DNA from: Streptomyces sp. DHE7-1
Lineage (GTDB): Bacteria > Actinomycetota > Actinomycetes > Streptomycetales > Streptomycetaceae
Length of the DNA stretch: 64,000 nucleotides
Reading direction: 5' to 3'
Assembly (NCBI GenBank): GCA_016432725.1
Contig: JACJDG010000003.1
Location: 4,712,001 to 4,776,000 of the forward strand
Part shown: positions 38,194-48,356 of the stretch, piece after piece
How the letters are laid out: each line of letters opens with the position of its first letter
Numbering within the stretch: position 1 is the first letter of the stretch
Translations under genes and position numbers: made by a program
Notes under the pieces: generated by a model
What the model saw: only the letters and a program-made list of their open reading frames with translations
Told to the model about the DNA's origin: nothing
Databases searched by the model: none

Positions 38194-39417
38194 ATGTCCC
38201 GAGAGTCCGATGCCGAACTGCCCGGAGACGTGCTCCCCGGCGTGCTCAGCGAGTCCCTGCACGCCGAACTGGTCGCCTTCCGCCGCGACCTGCACATGCA
38301 CCCCGAGCTGGGCAACCAGGAGTTCCGTACGACCGCCGCGATCAAGGAGCGGCTCGAGCAGGTCGGGCTCCGCCCGCGCGTACTCGCCACCGGAACCGGA
38401 CTCATCTGCGACATCGGGCTGCCCGAGGGGCAGCGGCCCGCCGTGCCGATGCTCGCCCTGCGCGCCGACATCGACGCCCTGCCCATCCCGGACACCAAGA
38501 CCGACTGCCCGTACCGCTCCACCGTGCCCGACCGGGCGCACGCCTGCGGCCACGACGTGCACACCACCGTGGTCCTCGGCGCCGGCCTCGTCCTCGCGGA
38601 CCTGGAGACCAAGGGGCTGCTGTCCCGCCCGGTGCGGCTGGTCTTCCAGCCGGCCGAGGAGGTGCTGCCCGGCGGCGCGCTCGTCGCGATCGGGGACGGA
38701 GCGCTCGACAACGTCGGCCGGATCCTCGCCGTGCACTGCGACCCCAAGGTCGAGGTCGGCCGGATCGGCCTGCGGCACGGGCCCATCACCAGCGCCTGCG
38801 ACCGGCTGGAAGTCGCCCTCGACGGCCCCGGCGGGCACACCGCCCGTCCGCACCTGACCACCGACCTGGTGACGGCGGCCGCCCGCGTCGCCGTCGACGT
38901 CCCGGCGCTGGTCGCCCGGCGCGTCGACACCCGCGCCGGTCTCGCCCTGACCTGGGGCCGGATCGAGTCGGGCCATGCCCCGAACGTCGTGCCGCAGCAC
39001 GCCGAGCTGTCCGGCACCGTGCGCTGCCTGGACCTGGACGCCTGGCGGGACGCGCCGGACATCGTGCACGCGGCCATCGACGAGATCGCCACGCTGCACC
39101 GCGCCAAGTCGGAGATCAACTACGTGCGGGGGGTCCCGCCGGTGGTCAACGACCGGGAGTCCACCGAGCTGCTGCGCCGGTCGATGGTGGCCCGGCGCGG
39201 TCTGAAGTCGGTCGAGAGCACCGAGCAGAGCCTCGGCGGCGAGGACTTCTCCTGGTACCTGGAGAACGTGCCCGGCGCCATGGCCCGCCTGGGCGTGCGC
39301 AGCCCCGGCGACCGTATGGTCCGGGACCTGCACCAGGGCGACTTCGACGCCGACGAGCACGCCATCACGGTCGGCGTGGAGATGTTCACGGCCGCCGCGC
39401 AGCTCGACGACATGTAG
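38194..39417 (+). CDS. M20-family amidohydrolase/peptidase
   Basis: The product is about 407 aa from ATG 38194. An in-frame GTG at 38182 is the alternative start. RRDLHMHPELGNQEFRTTAA, LRADIDALPIPDTKT, HACGHDVHTTVVLGAG and LVFQPAEEVLPGG provide the M20D metal ligands and the catalytic Glu. The family hydrolyses N-acyl amino acids, indole-acetyl conjugates or hippurate-like amides. It precedes the nucleoside operon but a hairpin separates them. Confidence 0.9.
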   Translation: MSRESDAELPGDVLPGVLSESLHAELVAFRRDLHMHPELGNQEFRTTAAIKERLEQVGLRPRVLATGTGLICDIGLPEGQRPAVPMLALRADIDALPIPDTKTDCPYRSTVPDRAHACGHDVHTTVVLGAGLVLADLETKGLLSRPVRLVFQPAEEVLPGGALVAIGDGALDNVGRILAVHCDPKVEVGRIGLRHGPITSACDRLEVALDGPGGHTARPHLTTDLVTAAARVAVDVPALVARRVDTRAGLALTWGRIESGHAPNVVPQHAELSGTVRCLDLDAWRDAPDIVHAAIDEIATLHRAKSEINYVRGVPPVVNDRESTELLRRSMVARRGLKSVESTEQSLGGEDFSWYLENVPGAMARLGVRSPGDRMVRDLHQGDFDADEHAITVGVEMFTAAAQLDDM

Positions 39418-39440
39418 CCGGAGCCTGCTCCGGAGGGCGG

Positions 39441-39465
39441 CCCGGGGCGGCCGGGCCGCCCCGGG
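39441..39465 (+). terminator. terminator after the M20 amidohydrolase gene
   Basis: A 12-bp GC inverted repeat (39441-39452 and 39454-39465) follows 24 bases after the stop. Folding requires the loop to open slightly. Confidence 0.65.
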
Positions 39466-39587
39466 GCAACACACTCGTAAGCCAACTGTGCACTGTGCGC
39501 AACAGGGGCGTGAGAGGTCCGGTACGCCGAGTTCAGGCGGTGTTTGCCTCGAATAGATAACGGCTTCGCGAGGGGGTTTTTTGCGAC

Positions 39588-39605
39588 ATCTACGCGCGTT
39601 ACGAT
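39588..39605 (+). promoter_or_regulatory. nucleoside-regulon operator/promoter, copy 1
   Basis: The sequence ATCTACGCGCGTTACGAT lies about 100 bases before the BMP lipoprotein gene. TCTACGCGCGT is shared with the sites at 40842 and 53079. TACGAT directly after it fits a -10 element. An overlapping operator would control transcription. The binding protein is unknown. Confidence 0.55.
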
Positions 39606-39705
39606 GCCGCGAAGCCGACGCCGTCGGGGCGTCTCGGCTCGAGCACCGATCCGGTGCTCACATCAAGCGCCGACAGGCGCTCAGGTCAGGTGAAGGAGCC
39701 TTCCC

Positions 39706-40761
39706 GTGCGCCGGGTAGCCAAGCTTTCCGCTGCGTGTGCCGCCACCGCAGCTCTCGCACTCACTGCCACCGCGTGTGGCAGCACTTCCTCCGACAACGA
39801 GAAGTCGTCGTCCTCCTCCGGTGACGGCAAGGGCGTCAAGATCGGTCTCGCCTTCGACGTCGGCGGCCGTGGCGACCGCTCCTTCAACGACTCCGCCGCG
39901 CGCGGTGCCGACAAGGCGAAGAAGGAGTTCGGCGGCGAGATCAAGGAGCTGACCGCGAAGACCTCGGACACCGAGGCCGACCGCGAGCAGCGCCTGTCGG
40001 ACATGGCCGAGGCCGGGTACAGCCCGATCATCGGTGTCGGTTACGCGTACGCCGCCTCGATGACCAAGGTCGCGGCGAAGTACCCGAAGACCAGCTTCGG
40101 CATCGTCGACTCGGTGGTGGACGCCAAGAACGTCGACAGCATCACCTTCACCGAGGAGCAGGGCTCCTACCTGGCCGGTGTCGCGGCCGCGCTGAAGACG
40201 AAGAAGGACCACGTCGGCTTCATCGGTGGCGTCGACGTCCCGCTGATCAAGAAGTTCGAGGCGGGTTACGTCCAGGGCGTCAAGGACACCAACTCCAAGA
40301 TCAAGGTCGACACCCAGTACCTGAGCCACGGCTCGGACACCTCCGGCTTCGCCAGCCCCGACAAGGGCAAGGAAGCCGCGCAGGGCATGCTGGACAACGG
40401 CGCCGACGTGATCTACTCGGCGGCCGGCTCCTCCGGCAACGGCGCGATCGAGGCCGTCAACGGCGTCAAGGGCGCCTGGGCGATCGGCGTGGACTCGGAC
40501 CAGTACAGCATCCCGGGTCTGGCCAAGTACAAGAACTCGATCCTGACCTCGATGGTCAAGAACGTCGACCTCGGTGTCTACGACTTCGTCAAGTCCGTGC
40601 ACGGCGGCAAGCCGCTGACCGGCACCAACACCTACTCGCTGAGCAAGGACGGCGTCTCGCTGTCCACCAGCGGCGGCTTCATCGACGACATCCAGGCGAA
40701 GCTGGACGCGGCGAAGAAGAAGATCGTCGACGGCTCCGTCAAGGTCAAGACCACTCCGTGA
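39706..40761 (+). CDS. BMP/PnrA-family nucleoside-binding lipoprotein
   Basis: This 351-aa protein has the lipobox TATAC (Cys about residue 23) followed by a Ser-rich tether. The BMP fold shows IGLAFDVGGRGDRSFNDSAA at the N-terminus, IIGVGYAYAASMTKVAAKYP, VGFIGGVDVPLIKKFEAGYV and VDSDQY. These are purine/pyrimidine nucleoside receptor signatures. It should deliver nucleosides to the ABC transporter encoded immediately downstream. A terminator-like hairpin between them suggests the receptor is made in excess. Confidence 0.93.
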   Translation: MRRVAKLSAACAATAALALTATACGSTSSDNEKSSSSSGDGKGVKIGLAFDVGGRGDRSFNDSAARGADKAKKEFGGEIKELTAKTSDTEADREQRLSDMAEAGYSPIIGVGYAYAASMTKVAAKYPKTSFGIVDSVVDAKNVDSITFTEEQGSYLAGVAAALKTKKDHVGFIGGVDVPLIKKFEAGYVQGVKDTNSKIKVDTQYLSHGSDTSGFASPDKGKEAAQGMLDNGADVIYSAAGSSGNGAIEAVNGVKGAWAIGVDSDQYSIPGLAKYKNSILTSMVKNVDLGVYDFVKSVHGGKPLTGTNTYSLSKDGVSLSTSGGFIDDIQAKLDAAKKKIVDGSVKVKTTP

Positions 40762-40784
40762 CCTGACGGGTCCCGTGGGACCTG

Positions 40785-40825
40785 GGCTCGGCGCGGGGGC
40801 GGCTTCCGCAGCCCCCCGCCGAGCC
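40785..40825 (+). terminator. intra-operon hairpin after the BMP lipoprotein gene
   Basis: The arms GGCTCGGCG (40785-40793) and CGCCGAGCC (40817-40825), with an inner GC-rich extension, lie between the binding protein and the ATPase. A second operator-like promoter follows at 40842, so the ATPase set can be transcribed separately. Confidence 0.75.
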
Positions 40826-40841
40826 ATAACAATGTGTCAAC

Positions 40842-40857
40842 TCTACGCGTGTAGCAT
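40842..40857 (+). promoter_or_regulatory. nucleoside-regulon operator/promoter, copy 2
   Basis: TCTACGCGTGTAGCAT lies about 70 bases before the ATPase start. CTACGCGTGTAG is a 12-bp palindrome with one mismatch, and TAGCAT is a fair -10. It matches the elements before the BMP gene and adenosine deaminase at 10-11 consecutive positions. Confidence 0.6.
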
Positions 40858-40926
40858 TGAGTTGCCGCGCTAGCGTCGCCGACGCCTGCCCTCCCCCGCA
40901 GCCCCTTTCCCCGAGGAGAGTGCGCC

Positions 40927-42485
40927 ATCAACGCGTCCAGCCCTCCCGCTGCCGTCGAACTGCGCGGCATCACCAAGCGTTTCCCCGGCGTCGTCGCCAA
41001 CCGCGACATCGACATCACGGTCCGCACGGGCACCGTACACGCCCTCTGCGGTGAGAACGGCGCCGGCAAGTCCACCCTGATGAAGATCCTCTACGGCATG
41101 CAGCAGCCGGACGAGGGCACCATCAAGGTCAACGGTGAACCGGTCACCTTCAGCAACCCCGGCGACGCCATCGCCCGCGGCATCGGCATGGTGCACCAGC
41201 ACTTCATGCTCGCCGACAACCTCACCGTCCTCGAGAACGTCGTCCTCGGCGCGGAGAAGCTCCACGGCATCGGCGGCAGGGCGCGCACGAAGATCAAGGA
41301 GATCTCCGACGCGTACGGCCTCGGCGTACGGCCCGACGTCCTGGTGGAGGCGCTCGGCGTCGCCGACCGTCAGCGCGTGGAGATCCTCAAGGTCCTCTAC
41401 CGCGGCGCCCGGACCCTCATCCTGGACGAGCCGACCGCCGTGCTCGTGCCGCAGGAGGTCGACGCCCTCTTCGACAACCTCCGCGAGCTCAAGGCCGAGG
41501 GCCTCACGGTCATCTTCATCTCCCACAAGCTGGGCGAGGTGCTCTCCGTCGCCGACGAGATCACCGTCATCCGGCGCGGCACCACGGTCGGCACGGCCGA
41601 GCCGCGCAGCACCACCTCCAAGCAGCTCGCCGAGATGATGGTCGGCAGCGAGCTGCCGACGCCGGAGACGGAGGAGTCCACCGTCACGGACGTCCCCCTG
41701 CTCACGGTGGACAAGCTGCACCTGGCCCAGACCGACCTGGACGGCGTCGAGCGGATCATCCTCGACGAGATCTCCTTCACCATCCACAAGGGCGAGGTCC
41801 TCGGCATCGCCGGTGTGGAGGGCAACGGCCAGTCCGAGCTGGTCGAAGCGATCATGGGCATGCGCAACCCGGACGCCGGCGTGGTCACGCTGGACGGCGA
41901 CGACATCTCCCACACCCCCACCCGCCGCCGCCGTGAGGCCGGCGTCGGCTACATCCCCGAGGACCGTCACCGCCACGGCCTCCTCCTCGAGGCGCCGCTG
42001 TGGGAGAACCGCATCCTCGGCCATGTCACCGAGCGCCCCAACTCGCGCGGCGGACTGCTCGACATCAAGGCCGCCCGGAGCGACACCGAGCGCATAGTCC
42101 GCGACTACGACGTCCGCACGCCCGGTATCGAGGTGACCGCCGCCTCGCTGTCCGGCGGCAACCAGCAGAAGCTGATCGTCGGCCGCGAGATGAGCCACGC
42201 CCCCAAGCTGCTCATCGCCGCCCACCCCACCCGCGGCGTGGACGTCGGCGCGCAGGCGGCCATCTGGGACCACATCCGGCAGGCCCGTCGCGCGGGCCTG
42301 GCCGTGCTGCTGATCTCCGCCGACCTGGACGAGCTCATCGGGCTCTCCGACACCCTGCGGGTGATGTACCGGGGCCGTCTGGTCGCCGACGCCGACCCCG
42401 CCACCATCACCCCGAGGAGCTGGGCTCCGCCATGACGGGTGCGGCCTCCGGCCACCTGGAGCACACAGAGGACGACGCGCGATGA
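40927..42485 (+). CDS. nucleoside ABC transporter ATP-binding protein (ATC start; frameshifted in this sequence)
   Basis: This double-ABC ATPase is about 519 aa. The first domain has Walker A GENGAGKSTLMK and HQHFML for the Q-loop. The second has GVEGNGQSELVEAI (a degenerate Walker A, usual in sugar/nucleoside importers) and signature LSGGNQQKLI. The only plausible start is ATC at 40927, placed 6 bases after GAGGAGAG. No ATG, GTG or TTG exists in frame between the upstream stop (40858) and the conserved sequence. The C-terminus (EELGSAMTGAA...) needs one base restored in CCCC 42410-42413. Its stop overlaps the permease start. Confidence 0.9.
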
Positions 42486-43607
42486 AGAAGCTGACCTCAC
42501 GGATCGACAAGGAGCGGGTGCTCCTCGGGATCGCGGCGCCGCTGCTGGCGATCGTCGCCGCGCTCGTCGTCACCACCCTGGTGATCCTCGCCACCGGCAA
42601 GAACCCGGGCGACGCCTTCAGCGACATGGTGACCTACGGCTTCGCCAGCGACAGCCAGGTCTACATCCTGAACAAGGCGACGACCTACTACCTCGCGGGT
42701 GTCGCGGTGGCCATCGGCTTCCGCATGAACCTGTTCAACATCGGTGTCGACGGCCAGTACCGGCTCGCCGCGTTCATCGCGGCCGTCCTCGGCGGCGCGC
42801 TGACCGTGCCCGGCTGGATCGCGATCCCCTGATCATCATCTGCGCGATGGCGACCGGTGCCCTGTGGGCGGCCATCGCCGGCGTGCTCAAGGTGACCCGC
42901 GGCGTCAGCGAGGTCATCTCGACGATCATGCTCAACTCGATCGCCACCGCGATCATCGCCTACCTGCTGCAGCCGGGGAAGCTCGGCCAGCTCGACCAGG
43001 CGGGCACGCTCGTCTCCACCAAGCCGCTGCCGTCGTCCTCGTACTTCTTCAGCATCGACACCGGCCCGGCCGGCGTCCTGTGGGGCTTCGTCGTCATCGC
43101 CGTGATCGTGGGCATCGGCTACTGGTTCGTGCTCGGCCGCACCCGGTTCGGCTTCGACCTGCGCACCGTCGGCCAGTCCGACACCGCCGCCGCCGCGAGC
43201 GGCGTCGGCGTGAAGAAGATGGTCGCCACCAGCATGATCATCTCGGGTGCGGTGGCCGGTCTGATCGGCATGCCGACCCTGCTCAACGACAGCCACCAGT
43301 TCAGCAACGACTTCCCGGCGGGCATCGGCTTCACCGGCATCGCCATCGCGCTGCTCGGCCGCAACAGCCCGATCGGCATCGCGCTCGGCGCCCTCCTGTG
43401 GGCTTCCTGGAGCGCACCACCAACCACCTGGAGTTCCAGGGCTACGACAAGGAGATCCTCGGCGTGATCCAGGGCGTCATCGTCCTGTGCGTCGTGATCG
43501 CCTACGAGGTCGTCCGCCGCTACGGCCTCAAGCGCCAGCAGCAGCGGGTCGGCGCCGAACTCGCCGCCCAGGCCGCCGCCCCGACGATGAAGCAGGAGGT
43601 GGCGTGA
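42482..43607 (+). CDS. nucleoside ABC transporter permease 1 (two frameshifts in this sequence)
   Basis: The product is about 375 aa, BPD_transp_2 family, with about eight to ten helices. The N-terminal part reads MKKLTSRIDKERVLLGIAAP and FRMNLFNIGVDGQYRLAAF. The middle part includes GVSEVISTIMLNSIATAIIA and the EAA-like loop GVGVKKMVATSMIISGAVAG. The end is FLERTTNHLEFQGYDKEILG. Bases are missing in CCCC 42826-42829 and in GGG 43400-43402. Its stop touches the second permease start. It forms a heterodimeric channel with the next protein. Confidence 0.88.
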
Positions 43608-44896
43608 TGACTGCCACGATGACCGACGCGCCGCCGCCCGCGGCGCCCAAGGCGGAGGGCGCGGCCGGCAAGCGCTCGGGCCGGTCGCTCGGCCAGATCC
43701 TCATGATCGTCGCCGGTGCGCTGCTCCTCGTGGCCGCGGTCCGCGTCATCACCGGCGCCGACCAGCTCACCTCCGAAGGACAGGTCGGTGCCGCCCTCGG
43801 CCTCGCCGTGCCCATCGGCCTCGCCGGCCTGGCCGGTCTGTGGTCCGAGCGGGCCGGTGTGGTCAACATCGGCCTCGAGGGCATGATGATCCTCGGCACC
43901 TTCGGCGCCGGCTGGGTCGGCTGGCAGACCAACCCCTGGCTGGGCCTGCTGTGCGGCATCGGCTTCGGTGTCCTCGGCGGCCTGGTGCACGCCGTCGCGA
44001 CCATCACCTTCGGCGTGGACCACATCGTCTCCGGTGTCGCGGTCAACCTGCTCGCGCTCGGCGCCACCCAGTATCTCGCCAAGCTGTTCTTCGCCGAGGG
44101 CAAGCCGGCCGAGGCGGGCGGCAACCCCAAGCAGTCCCCGCCCGTGGACTCGCTGCCGCACGTCACCGTGCCGGGCCTGTCCGACGCCCTGCAGACGGTC
44201 CAGAACCACCACTGGTTCCTCGTCTCCGACCTCGCGGGCATCGTCGGCGGTCTGATCACCGACCTGTCCGTGGTGACGATCCTGGCCGTGCTGCTGTTCG
44301 TCGGAAGCTGGTGGCTGCTCTGGCGCACCTCGTTCGGTCTGCGGCTGCGCTCCTGCGGCGAGAACCCGATCGCCGCCGAGTCGCTCGGCGTCAACGTCTA
44401 CCGGTACAAGTACATGGCCGTGGCCGTCTCCGGCGGTCTCGCCGGCCTCGGCGGCGCGTTCCTCGCCCTGGTCACCTCCCACACCTACCTGGAGGGCCAG
44501 ACCGGCGGACGCGGCTACATCGGCCTCGCGGCGATGATCTTCGGCAACTGGCGGCCGGGCGGTCTGGCCATGGGCGCCGGCCTGTTCGGCTACTCCGACG
44601 CGCTGCAGCTGCGCAACGGCGGCACGACCGTGCACGCGCTGCTGCTCCTGCTGGTCGTCCTGCTCGTCGTCCTGGCCGGCTGGAAGCTGTACCGCTCCGC
44701 CGTCTGGCAGGGCGCCATCAGCCTGATCGTGGGCGGCCTCGTCCTGGCCTGGTACCTGCTCACCGACGAGGTCCCGAGCGACTTCGTCGGCGCCACGCCG
44801 TACGTCGTGACGCTGCTGGTGCTCTCGCTCTCCGCCCAGCGGCTGCGCATGCCCAAGGCGGACGGCATGCGCTACCGGAAGGGGCAGGGCAAGTGA
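43607..44896 (+). CDS. nucleoside ABC transporter permease 2
   Basis: This 429-aa integral membrane protein is intact. The start is ATG 43607, six bases after AGGAGGT. An in-frame GTG at 43604 precedes it. AGLWSERAGVVNIGLEGMMI and FGVDHIVSGVAVNLLALGA are conserved in this permease class. The cytoplasmic loop is RLRSCGENPIAAESLGVNVY. The final two helices extend beyond the usual family length. It overlaps the cytidine deaminase gene by four bases. Confidence 0.92.
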   Translation: MTATMTDAPPPAAPKAEGAAGKRSGRSLGQILMIVAGALLLVAAVRVITGADQLTSEGQVGAALGLAVPIGLAGLAGLWSERAGVVNIGLEGMMILGTFGAGWVGWQTNPWLGLLCGIGFGVLGGLVHAVATITFGVDHIVSGVAVNLLALGATQYLAKLFFAEGKPAEAGGNPKQSPPVDSLPHVTVPGLSDALQTVQNHHWFLVSDLAGIVGGLITDLSVVTILAVLLFVGSWWLLWRTSFGLRLRSCGENPIAAESLGVNVYRYKYMAVAVSGGLAGLGGAFLALVTSHTYLEGQTGGRGYIGLAAMIFGNWRPGGLAMGAGLFGYSDALQLRNGGTTVHALLLLLVVLLVVLAGWKLYRSAVWQGAISLIVGGLVLAWYLLTDEVPSDFVGATPYVVTLLVLSLSAQRLRMPKADGMRYRKGQGK

Positions 44897-45299
44897 CCGC
44901 CGCGCCGGGCGCCGGCTTCGACTGGGAACCGCTGCGCACCGAGGCGCGGGAGGCCATGACCCACGCCTACGTCCCCTACTCGGGCTACCCGGTCGGCGCG
45001 GCCGCCCTGGTCGACGACGGACGCACGGTGACCGGCTGCAACGTCGAGAACGCCTCCTACGGTCTCGGCCTGTGCGCCGAGTGCGGGCTCGTCTCGCAGC
45101 TCCAGCGCACCGGCGGCGGCCGCCTCACGCACTTCACCTGCGTGGACGGCGAGGGCGCCCTGCTGGTGCCGTGCGGCCGCTGCCGCCAGCTCCTCCACGA
45201 GTTCGGCGGCCCCGGCCTGCTGCTGGACACCCCGAGGGCGTCCTCCCGCTCTCCGAGATGCTGCCCCAGGCCTTCGGTCCGGGCCATCTCTCCAAGTAA
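44893..45299 (+). CDS. cdd: cytidine deaminase (frameshifted in this sequence)
   Basis: The product is about 135 aa from GTG 44893. The zinc site is GCNVENASYGLGLCAEC (catalytic Glu plus Cys ligands) together with PCGRCRQLLHEFG. YVPYSGYPVGAAAL binds the pyrimidine. The C-terminus GVLPLSEMLPQAFGPGHLSK is recovered by restoring one base in CCCC 45230-45233. It converts cytidine and deoxycytidine to uridine and deoxyuridine, feeding the phosphorylase encoded next. Confidence 0.92.
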
Positions 45300-45308
45300 C
45301 TCCCCGTG

Positions 45309-45335
45309 CGGCCCCCTGACCAGATCAGGGGGCCG
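45309..45335 (+). terminator. hairpin between cdd and deoA
   Basis: A perfect 11-bp inverted repeat (CGGCCCCCTGA, 5-nt loop) begins 9 bases after cdd. It may attenuate read-through into deoA. Confidence 0.7.
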
Positions 45336-45369
45336 TGCACTTCGCACCTCCCGGAAGGAAGCCATAGCC

Positions 45370-46652
45370 ATGGCCATGGACGCCATCTCCGTCATCCGCG
45401 CCAAGCGGGACCGCGGTGAGCTGACCGACGAGCAGATCGACTGGGTCATCGACGCGTACACCCGCGGCGAGGTCGCCGACGAGCAGATGTCGTCGCTCGC
45501 GATGGCGATCCTGCTGAACGGGATGAACCGCCGGGAGATCGCCCGCTGGACCGCGGCCATGATCGCCTCCGGCGAGCGCATGGACTTCTCCTCCCTGTCC
45601 CGCCCGACCGCCGACAAGCACTCCACCGGCGGCGTCGGCGACAAGATCACGCTCCCGCTGGCGCCGCTCGTCGCGGCCTGCGGCGCGGCCGTCCCGCAGC
45701 TCTCCGGCCGCGGCCTCGGCCACACCGGCGGCACCCTGGACAAGCTGGAGTCGATCCCCGGCTGGCGCGCGCTGCTGTCCAACGAGGAGATGCTGCACGT
45801 CCTCGACACCACCGGCGCGGTCATCTGCGCGGCCGGCGACGGCCTGGCCCCGCCGACAAGAAGCTGTACGCGCTGCGGGACGTGACCGGCACCGTCGAGG
45901 CGATCCCGCTGATCGCGTCCTCCATCATGTCCAAGAAGATCGCCGAGGGCACCGGCTCCCTGGTCCTGGACGTGAAGGTGGGCTCCGGCGCCTTCATGAA
46001 GACGATCGAGGACGCCCGCGAGCTGGCCTCCACGATGGTCGGCCTCGGCACCGACCACGGGGTGCGCACGGTCGCCCTGCTGACCGACATGTCCACCCCG
46101 CTCGGTCTCACCGCCGGAAACGCGCTCGAGGTCCGCGAGTCGGTCGAGGTCCTGGCGGGCGGCGGCCCGGCGGACGTGGTCGAGCTGACCGTCGCCCTGG
46201 CCCGCGAGATGCTCGACGCGGCCGGCATCAAGGACGCCGACCCGGCGAAGGCGCTGGCCGACGGCTCGGCGATGGACGTGTGGCGCCGCATGATCGCGGC
46301 CCAGGGCGGCGACCCGGACGCGGTGCTGCCCACGTCCAGGGAGCAGCACGTCATCAAGGCGTCCGCCTCGGGCGTCCTGACCCGGCTGGACGCCTACGGC
46401 GTCGGTGTCGCCGCCTGGCGCCTCGGCGCGGGCCGGGCCCGCAAGGAGGACCCCGTGCAGGCGGCGGCGGGCGTGGAGATGCACGCCAAGCCGGGTGACA
46501 CGGTGACCGAGGGCCAGCCGCTGCTGACCCTGCACACGGACACCCCCGAGCGCTTCGAGTACGCGCTCCAGGCGGTCGAGGGCTCGTACGACATCGCGGC
46601 CCCGGGCACGGCCTTCACGCCGTCGCCGGTGGTGCTGGAGCGCATCGCCTGA
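45370..46652 (+). CDS. deoA: thymidine phosphorylase (frameshifted in this sequence)
   Basis: The product is about 427 aa from ATG 45370 with GGAAGGAAG upstream. The N-terminal helical part MDAISVIRAKRDRGELTDEQ, the phosphate-binding DKHSTGGVGDKITL and the pyrimidine site GRGLGHTGGTLDKLESIPG identify the family. LVLDVKVGSGAFMKTIEDAR follows. One base is missing in CCCC 45848-45851. It cleaves thymidine or deoxyuridine into base plus deoxyribose-1-phosphate. Confidence 0.94.
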
Positions 46653-46698
46653 CCTGGGCCGACGGCCGGAGGCCGGGAGCGCCACAGCTCTTTCGGGT

Positions 46699-46732
46699 GA
46701 ACGGGATCGGTGGACCGCCACCGGTCCCGTTC
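46699..46732 (+). terminator. terminator after deoA
   Basis: A 15-bp inverted repeat with a single mismatch lies 46 bases after deoA and before the Uma2-like gene. It closes the nucleoside operon. Confidence 0.75.
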
Positions 46733-46771
46733 GGCATGCTGGGATCGGTGACGCACCGATAGGAGACCGCC

Positions 46772-47356
46772 GTGAGCGCACTCACCGTCAGCCAGGACCC
46801 CGACCAGAACTGGGACGACCTCGTCCGGTACTGGGAGGAGATGGAGTGGCCCGAGGGCAGCAAGGTGGAGATCATCGAGGGGATCATCACCGTGTCACCT
46901 GCTCCCGCCCCCCGTCACAACGTCATCGCGGAACGGATTCAGCGTCGCCTGTACTCCGTGATCCCCGACGAGTGGGGGATCTACCAGACACTGGCCATCG
47001 CAGTGCCGTCTCGACTGGGGATGCTCATCCCGGACCTTGTGGTCGCCCCGTTGCCCGAGTGCATGGAATCGGACACCCACGTACCGGCCGCCCTGGCGGA
47101 ACTGGTCGTGGAGGTCACCTCCAAGTCCAACGCACGTCACGACCGCATCAGCAAGCCTGCCGCTTACGCGTCCGCAGGCATCCCGCTGTACCTCCTCGTC
47201 GACCGCTGGGCACCCGGCGGTCCGACGGCGACGCTCTACGGAGAACCGAAGGGCGAGGTCTACCGAGTTCTCCAAGCCGTGAAGTTCGGAGATCCCATCC
47301 GGCTGCCGGATCCGTTCGGCATCACCATCGACACCGGCGAGTTCCCCTTCGACTGA
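46772..47356 (+). CDS. Uma2-family (DUF820) putative endonuclease
   Basis: This 194-aa PD-(D/E)XK-like protein starts at a GTG. VEIIEGIITVSPAPAPRHN, LIPDLVVAP, LAELVVEVTSKSNARHDRIS and YASAGIPLYLLVDR match the Uma2 family. The Asp of PDLVV, the Glu of VEV and the Lys in the following helix are the presumed catalytic residues. The family is abundant in Streptomyces and cyanobacteria, and its biological role is not established. Confidence 0.88.
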   Translation: MSALTVSQDPDQNWDDLVRYWEEMEWPEGSKVEIIEGIITVSPAPAPRHNVIAERIQRRLYSVIPDEWGIYQTLAIAVPSRLGMLIPDLVVAPLPECMESDTHVPAALAELVVEVTSKSNARHDRISKPAAYASAGIPLYLLVDRWAPGGPTATLYGEPKGEVYRVLQAVKFGDPIRLPDPFGITIDTGEFPFD

Positions 47357-47363
47357 CGCGCCC

Positions 47364-48282
47364 TCACCCCAGCACCGTCGCCACTCCCACCAGTACCGGC
47401 ACCGAGACCACCGTCGACAGCAGCACCGACTCCCGGGCCAGCGTCTCGGCGACCCGGTAGCGGCTGGCGTAGGTGAACAGGTTCTGGGCGGCCGGCAGGG
47501 CCGAGGTGACGACCACGTCCAGCAGGGGCGCGCCGTGCAGACCGAAGACACCGCGGGCCAGCGCCCAGGCCACCAGCGGCTGGCCCACCGACTTCAGCGC
47601 CACCGACAGCAGGACCAGCCGGCGGTCGAGCCCCCGGCCGGGGCCGCGCTGCCGCGCAGGGACATGCCGAAGACCAGCAGCGCCGCCGGGACCGACATGT
47701 CGCCGATCATGGCCAGCGGCTGCATGACCGGCCCCGGGACCTTCCAGCCCGCGGCCGACACCACCACACCGGTGAGCGAGCCCACCGCGATCGGATTGCG
47801 CAGCGGCGTCAGCAGCCGCTGCCACACCGTTCCCTTGTCACCCGTGCCGGTCAGGTCCAGGACGGTCAGGGCGACCGGCGTCACGATGACGACCTGGAAC
47901 AGCAGCACCGGGGCCACCAGGGACGCGTCGCCCAGGACGTAGGCGGCGATCGGGATGCCGAGGTTGCCCGAGTTGACGTACCCCGCGCACAGGGCGCCGA
48001 TCGTCGTACGGCCCACCCCCAGTGCCGCAGCGCGCCCACCGCCACGAAGGCCGCCGACACCGCGGCCGTGCTCAGAGCCGTCACCAGCAGGCGGCTGGAG
48101 AACAGTACGGAGAGATCGGCCCGGGCCAGCGTGTGGAAGAGCAGGGCCGGTCCGGCCACCGAGAAGGCGAGCCGGGTCAGTACGTCACGGCCCGGCTCAC
48201 CGAGGGTGCCGCGCCACCCGAGCACGTAGCCCACCCCGATGACGACCGCGATCACCGCGAACCCGCTCAGCACCCCCGTCAC
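47364..48282 (-). CDS. AEC (auxin efflux carrier)-family transporter (two frameshifts in this sequence)
   Basis: The product is about 306 aa from GTG 48282 (MTGVLSGFAVIAVVIGVGYV). The ten-helix AEC layout has the characteristic YVNSGNLGIPIAAYVLGD in the first half and LPAAQNLFTYASRY near the end. One base is lost in each of the CCCCC runs at 48016-48020 and 47631-47635. The homologues move malonate, malate or other small anions, and the substrate here is unknown. It ends 7 bases from the convergent Uma2 gene. Confidence 0.85.
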
Positions 48283-48356
48283 GGCCCCAACCCTCCGCCG
48301 GGGCGCGGCGGCTGGTCAATGTGATCTCCGTCCGGGCGTGTCGACGGCGGTCCGCG

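Noticed and set aside
42482..43607. Permease 1 as a true pseudogene
   Set aside because: Both breaks are single missing bases in G/C runs, like those in the sdh genes, and the flanking genes are intact and overlapping, so a sequence error is far more likely.
43840..45885. A 681-codon frame apparently fusing a permease shadow, cytidine deaminase and thymidine phosphorylase
   Set aside because: It arises from one-base losses that put parts of separate genes into the same frame. Each gene has its own start, stop and ribosome binding site.
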